From Planctomycetaceae bacterium (GTDB taxonomy: Bacteria; Planctomycetota; Planctomycetia; Planctomycetales; Planctomycetaceae): a stretch of DNA of 7,072 nt. Of this stretch, positions 5,282 to 7,072 are shown piece by piece. Location: the NCBI GenBank assembly GCA_015487825.1, contig WFOZ01000340.1, positions 1-7,072 of the forward strand, read 5' to 3'. Under the pieces are notes generated by a model. The model was not told the origin of the DNA and ran no database searches. It saw only the letters and a program-made list of their open reading frames with translations. Position numbers and translations under genes: made by a program. Each line of letters begins with the position of its first letter. Within the stretch, counting starts at the first letter, position 1.

Positions 5282-5334
5282 ACACATGCCTGCAATAATG
5301 CCTGATGTGTCCAATGTGTACTAATGTTATAACA
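5282..5334 (-). promoter_or_regulatory. Candidate operator and leader signals upstream of the dehydratase gene
   Basis: This stretch sits in the 155-base gap between the cupredoxin-protein stop and the dehydratase start. On the minus strand it reads as a perfect 10-base palindrome TGTTATAACA (5325-5334), then two ACACAT copies (5315-5320, 5305-5310). Two CAGGCAT direct repeats 12 bases apart follow, then ATGTGT (5282-5287), which is complementary to the ACACAT copies. TATAAC inside the palindrome could serve as a -10. The arrangement resembles an operator near a promoter, but no known regulator is implied. Confidence 0.3.
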
Positions 5335-5419
5335 AAAACTGAGTGGAGCAGAGGATACACAATCTCAGCGATAAAATAAATGCGAATCCGGGAATATAAA
5401 AAACAGATTGCATTCGTAC

Positions 5420-6196
5420 CTATTTCAGCCTGCTGGCTGGAATTTTAATCACCCCCAAATCGGCAACTCCTCCCGAAGGGACGTTTACTTCAATATCTCT
5501 CTGACCATTCGTTTTAATATAACCGGGAATTTCGTGCCAGATGCGAAGTTTCAGACGTACTCCTGCGGGGACCAGCTTGATTGTGAAGTATCCCTTATTG
5601 TCAGTCAGAACTGCATAGGGGTGATCAACAATAAACCAGCGGGCTGACATCCAGGGATGAATGTCACATTTTACTTCAAGCGGTATTGGCTCTGCTTTTT
5701 TGAATTCAAGCTCAATTCCTTTCTGATCGTTGGGAGCAATCAGGATATTGAACGGGTTATTCCGCACCGCAAATGTGTGAATATTGTGAGTGTGGGCATC
5801 CATCGAAACACAATGGATTTTCTGGTTGGTTCTTACCACAATCGCATGTGGAATAAACCGGCAGCCTTTCTGTTCGCTTCTTATTTTGACCGGTTTCGGT
5901 TTTTTCAGATCGGGGTGAATCTCCAGCTTCATGCGACGATTATTGAGAAAAATGAAGCAGTTAGCTAATCCTCCCTCTTTTCCAACGACCAGTTTTTCGT
6001 CCGGGATAGCTTTAAGAGCACAGATATTTGCGTTCTTAACATTCGGATCCCCCTTGGCAATCAGATCGGGAAGAACCGGTGCAGAACCCTCAACAACAAT
6101 TCTACCCGAGATTGTTCCCCAGTTCCCCTGCTGCGCAAAAAGCGTTTTTCCACCAATAATCGTTAAGGCAATCAGGACACATTTTGTGATTTTCAT
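5420..6196 (-). CDS. Secreted cupredoxin-like protein fused to a carboxypeptidase-regulatory-like domain
   Basis: A 258-residue exported protein. Residues 1-21 are a signal peptide (cleavage likely LFA-QQ). Residues about 25-190 form a cupredoxin-like domain: GCRFIPHAIVV (111-121), the histidine-rich DAHTHNIHTF (133-142), and CDIHPWM (177-183). A His from the HTHNIH segment with Cys177, His180 and Met183 would make a type-1 copper site. The Cys-x2-His-x2-Met spacing is tighter than in plastocyanin. Residues about 192-258 form a carboxypeptidase-regulatory-like beta-sandwich (HPYAVLTDNKGYFTIKLVPAG ... RIWHE). Such proteins occur in planctomycetes and other phyla, often annotated 'methylamine utilization' or 'carboxypeptidase regulatory-like'; the biochemical role is unproven. 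It follows the aldehyde dehydrogenase by 54 bases on the same strand, so they may be co-transcribed. The ATG at 6196 has only a weak AAAGA upstream. Copper binding is inferred from motifs. Confidence 0.85.
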   Translation of the reverse strand: MKITKCVLIALTIIGGKTLFAQQGNWGTISGRIVVEGSAPVLPDLIAKGDPNVKNANICALKAIPDEKLVVGKEGGLANCFIFLNNRRMKLEIHPDLKKPKPVKIRSEQKGCRFIPHAIVVRTNQKIHCVSMDAHTHNIHTFAVRNNPFNILIAPNDQKGIELEFKKAEPIPLEVKCDIHPWMSARWFIVDHPYAVLTDNKGYFTIKLVPAGVRLKLRIWHEIPGYIKTNGQRDIEVNVPSGGVADLGVIKIPASRLK

Positions 6197-6250
6197 TGAA
6201 CCATGTTCTTTCAGGCATCAGTGAGCCTTATTTATTCGACTTACTTCAAC

Positions 6251-7072
6251 TCAAAGTGGTCGAACAACTGAGAGGCTGCGTGTGTAATCCAGGTAGGTTT
6301 CAATGGACAACACTCCCCCTCCCATGCCACTTTTGTTGATCCCGGCATAAGGAACGCCATGTGCAAAAACATTGTGGGCATTAATCCAACTGTTGCCTGC
6401 GACCATCCGTTCTGCAACGCGGTTTGCCCGATTCAAATCGGCGGACCATACGCTGTTAGCCAATCCATAATCGGTTGAATTGACCATCTCTACTGCCTGC
6501 TGTTCGTCGTTGAATGGAGACAGGTAAGCAACCGGCCCGAAAATTTCTTCGCGGGCAGCGATATTATCCAGGCCCCCTGCCAACAGCGATGGCCTGAGAT
6601 AGAATCCTTCATGCCCTTCTACCTGTGCTGTACCACCTTCCAGAACCAACTCTGCCCCTTCGGCCTGCCCTTTTTCGAGATAGCTCAGAATACGTTTACG
6701 TTGTTTTTCGCTGACAACAGGTCCCATCTGGGTCGCATCATCCAACTGATAACCAACTTGTACCTGCTTCAAACGCGAGACGCAGGCATCGACAAAGCGA
6801 TCATAAATCGGGCGTTGAACCAGCCAGCGGGTTGCATCGCAGCAGACCTGCCCGGCATGAAAAGTGATAGCACCGACAAGACTTTCAGCCGTTGCGTCCA
6901 CATCAATATCATCAAACAGCACGGCAGCCCCTTTGCCTCCCAGTTCAAGCTTGACAGGCGTCAAATTTCGTCCGCAAACTTCGCCAACCAGTCGACCGAC
7001 CTCCGGTGAACCGGTGAATGCCATTCGTTGCAACTTCGGATGTGCAGCCAAAGCAGCCCCGGCGGTTTCGCC
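6251..7072 (-). CDS. NAD(P)+-dependent aldehyde dehydrogenase, C-terminal part
   Basis: The last 273 residues of an aldehyde dehydrogenase that begins beyond the right edge; roughly the first 210-220 residues of a ~490-residue enzyme are missing. The frame is open to the window edge. The TTG at 7051 is an internal leucine, not a start, because GETAGAALAAHPKLQ continues the family sequence upstream. Features: FTGSPEVGR (cofactor binding), the catalytic Glu in LELGGK (fragment residue 43) and the nucleophile Cys in GQVC (residue 77), 34 residues apart as in human ALDH2. Also present are EEIFGPV (cofactor-binding Glu and Phe) and the typical C-terminal GINKSGMGGGVLSIETYLDYTR. The enzyme oxidises an aldehyde to a carboxylate; the GQVCC form resembles class 1/2 and betaine-aldehyde types. 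The substrate cannot be given. The cupredoxin-like gene follows after 54 bases. Confidence 0.93.
   Translation of the reverse strand, partial: GETAGAALAAHPKLQRMAFTGSPEVGRLVGEVCGRNLTPVKLELGGKGAAVLFDDIDVDATAESLVGAITFHAGQVCCDATRWLVQRPIYDRFVDACVSRLKQVQVGYQLDDATQMGPVVSEKQRKRILSYLEKGQAEGAELVLEGGTAQVEGHEGFYLRPSLLAGGLDNIAAREEIFGPVAYLSPFNDEQQAVEMVNSTDYGLANSVWSADLNRANRVAERMVAGNSWINAHNVFAHGVPYAGINKSGMGGGVLSIETYLDYTRSLSVVRPL

Noticed and set aside
7049..7051. TTG as the start codon of the aldehyde dehydrogenase
   Set aside because: The frame continues in family-typical sequence (GETAGAALAAHP) to the window edge, and a start here would remove most of the cofactor-binding domain.
1..7072. Defence system, CRISPR array, prophage or transposase
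   Set aside because: No spaced direct repeats of CRISPR type, no nuclease, helicase, integrase or transposase motifs, and all complete genes except the one unknown have ordinary metabolic or exported-enzyme identities.

Overview
The window looks like chromosomal DNA of a planctomycete. No single marker proves this. The call rests on three things: an exported S1 sulfatase, an exported cupredoxin fused to a carboxypeptidase-regulatory-like domain, and a PurN of the 'SGGGTT ... FCGEGFYG' type. Base composition is moderate, and the spaces between genes are long for a bacterium (three exceed 300 bases).

Layout from left to right. Bases 1-90 (minus strand) hold the first 30 codons of a proline racemase / 4-hydroxyproline 2-epimerase family protein that runs off the left edge. 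Upstream of it, on the same strand, is a complete exported arylsulfatase-A-like sulfatase (170-1564). A 414-base gap with two hairpin structures, one of them a probable terminator, separates it from thioredoxin (1979-2305, minus). A 515-base AT-rich gap then separates divergent genes. To its right is an exported, C-terminally anchored protein of unknown function (2821-3675, plus). A 364-base gap follows, carrying a striking 24-bp inverted repeat just upstream of purN (4040-4702, plus). purN converges with a FabZ-type 3-hydroxyacyl-ACP dehydratase (start corrected to 5264, minus), with a likely terminator between them. The right end is a minus-strand pair: an aldehyde dehydrogenase entering from beyond the right edge (6251-7072), then a secreted cupredoxin-like protein (5420-6196).

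The genes do not form one pathway. purN (purine synthesis), the FabZ-like enzyme (fatty-acid elongation) and thioredoxin (disulfide reduction) are housekeeping functions. The sulfatase, cupredoxin protein and anchored unknown protein are exported. The epimerase and aldehyde dehydrogenase suggest amino-acid or aldehyde catabolism, but nothing here shows that they act together.

I see no defence island, CRISPR array, tRNA, rRNA or transposase. The best candidates for undescribed biology are the inverted-repeat element at 3846-4002, the cloverleaf-like palindromic stretch at 1673-1790, and the anchored exported protein at 2821-3675.
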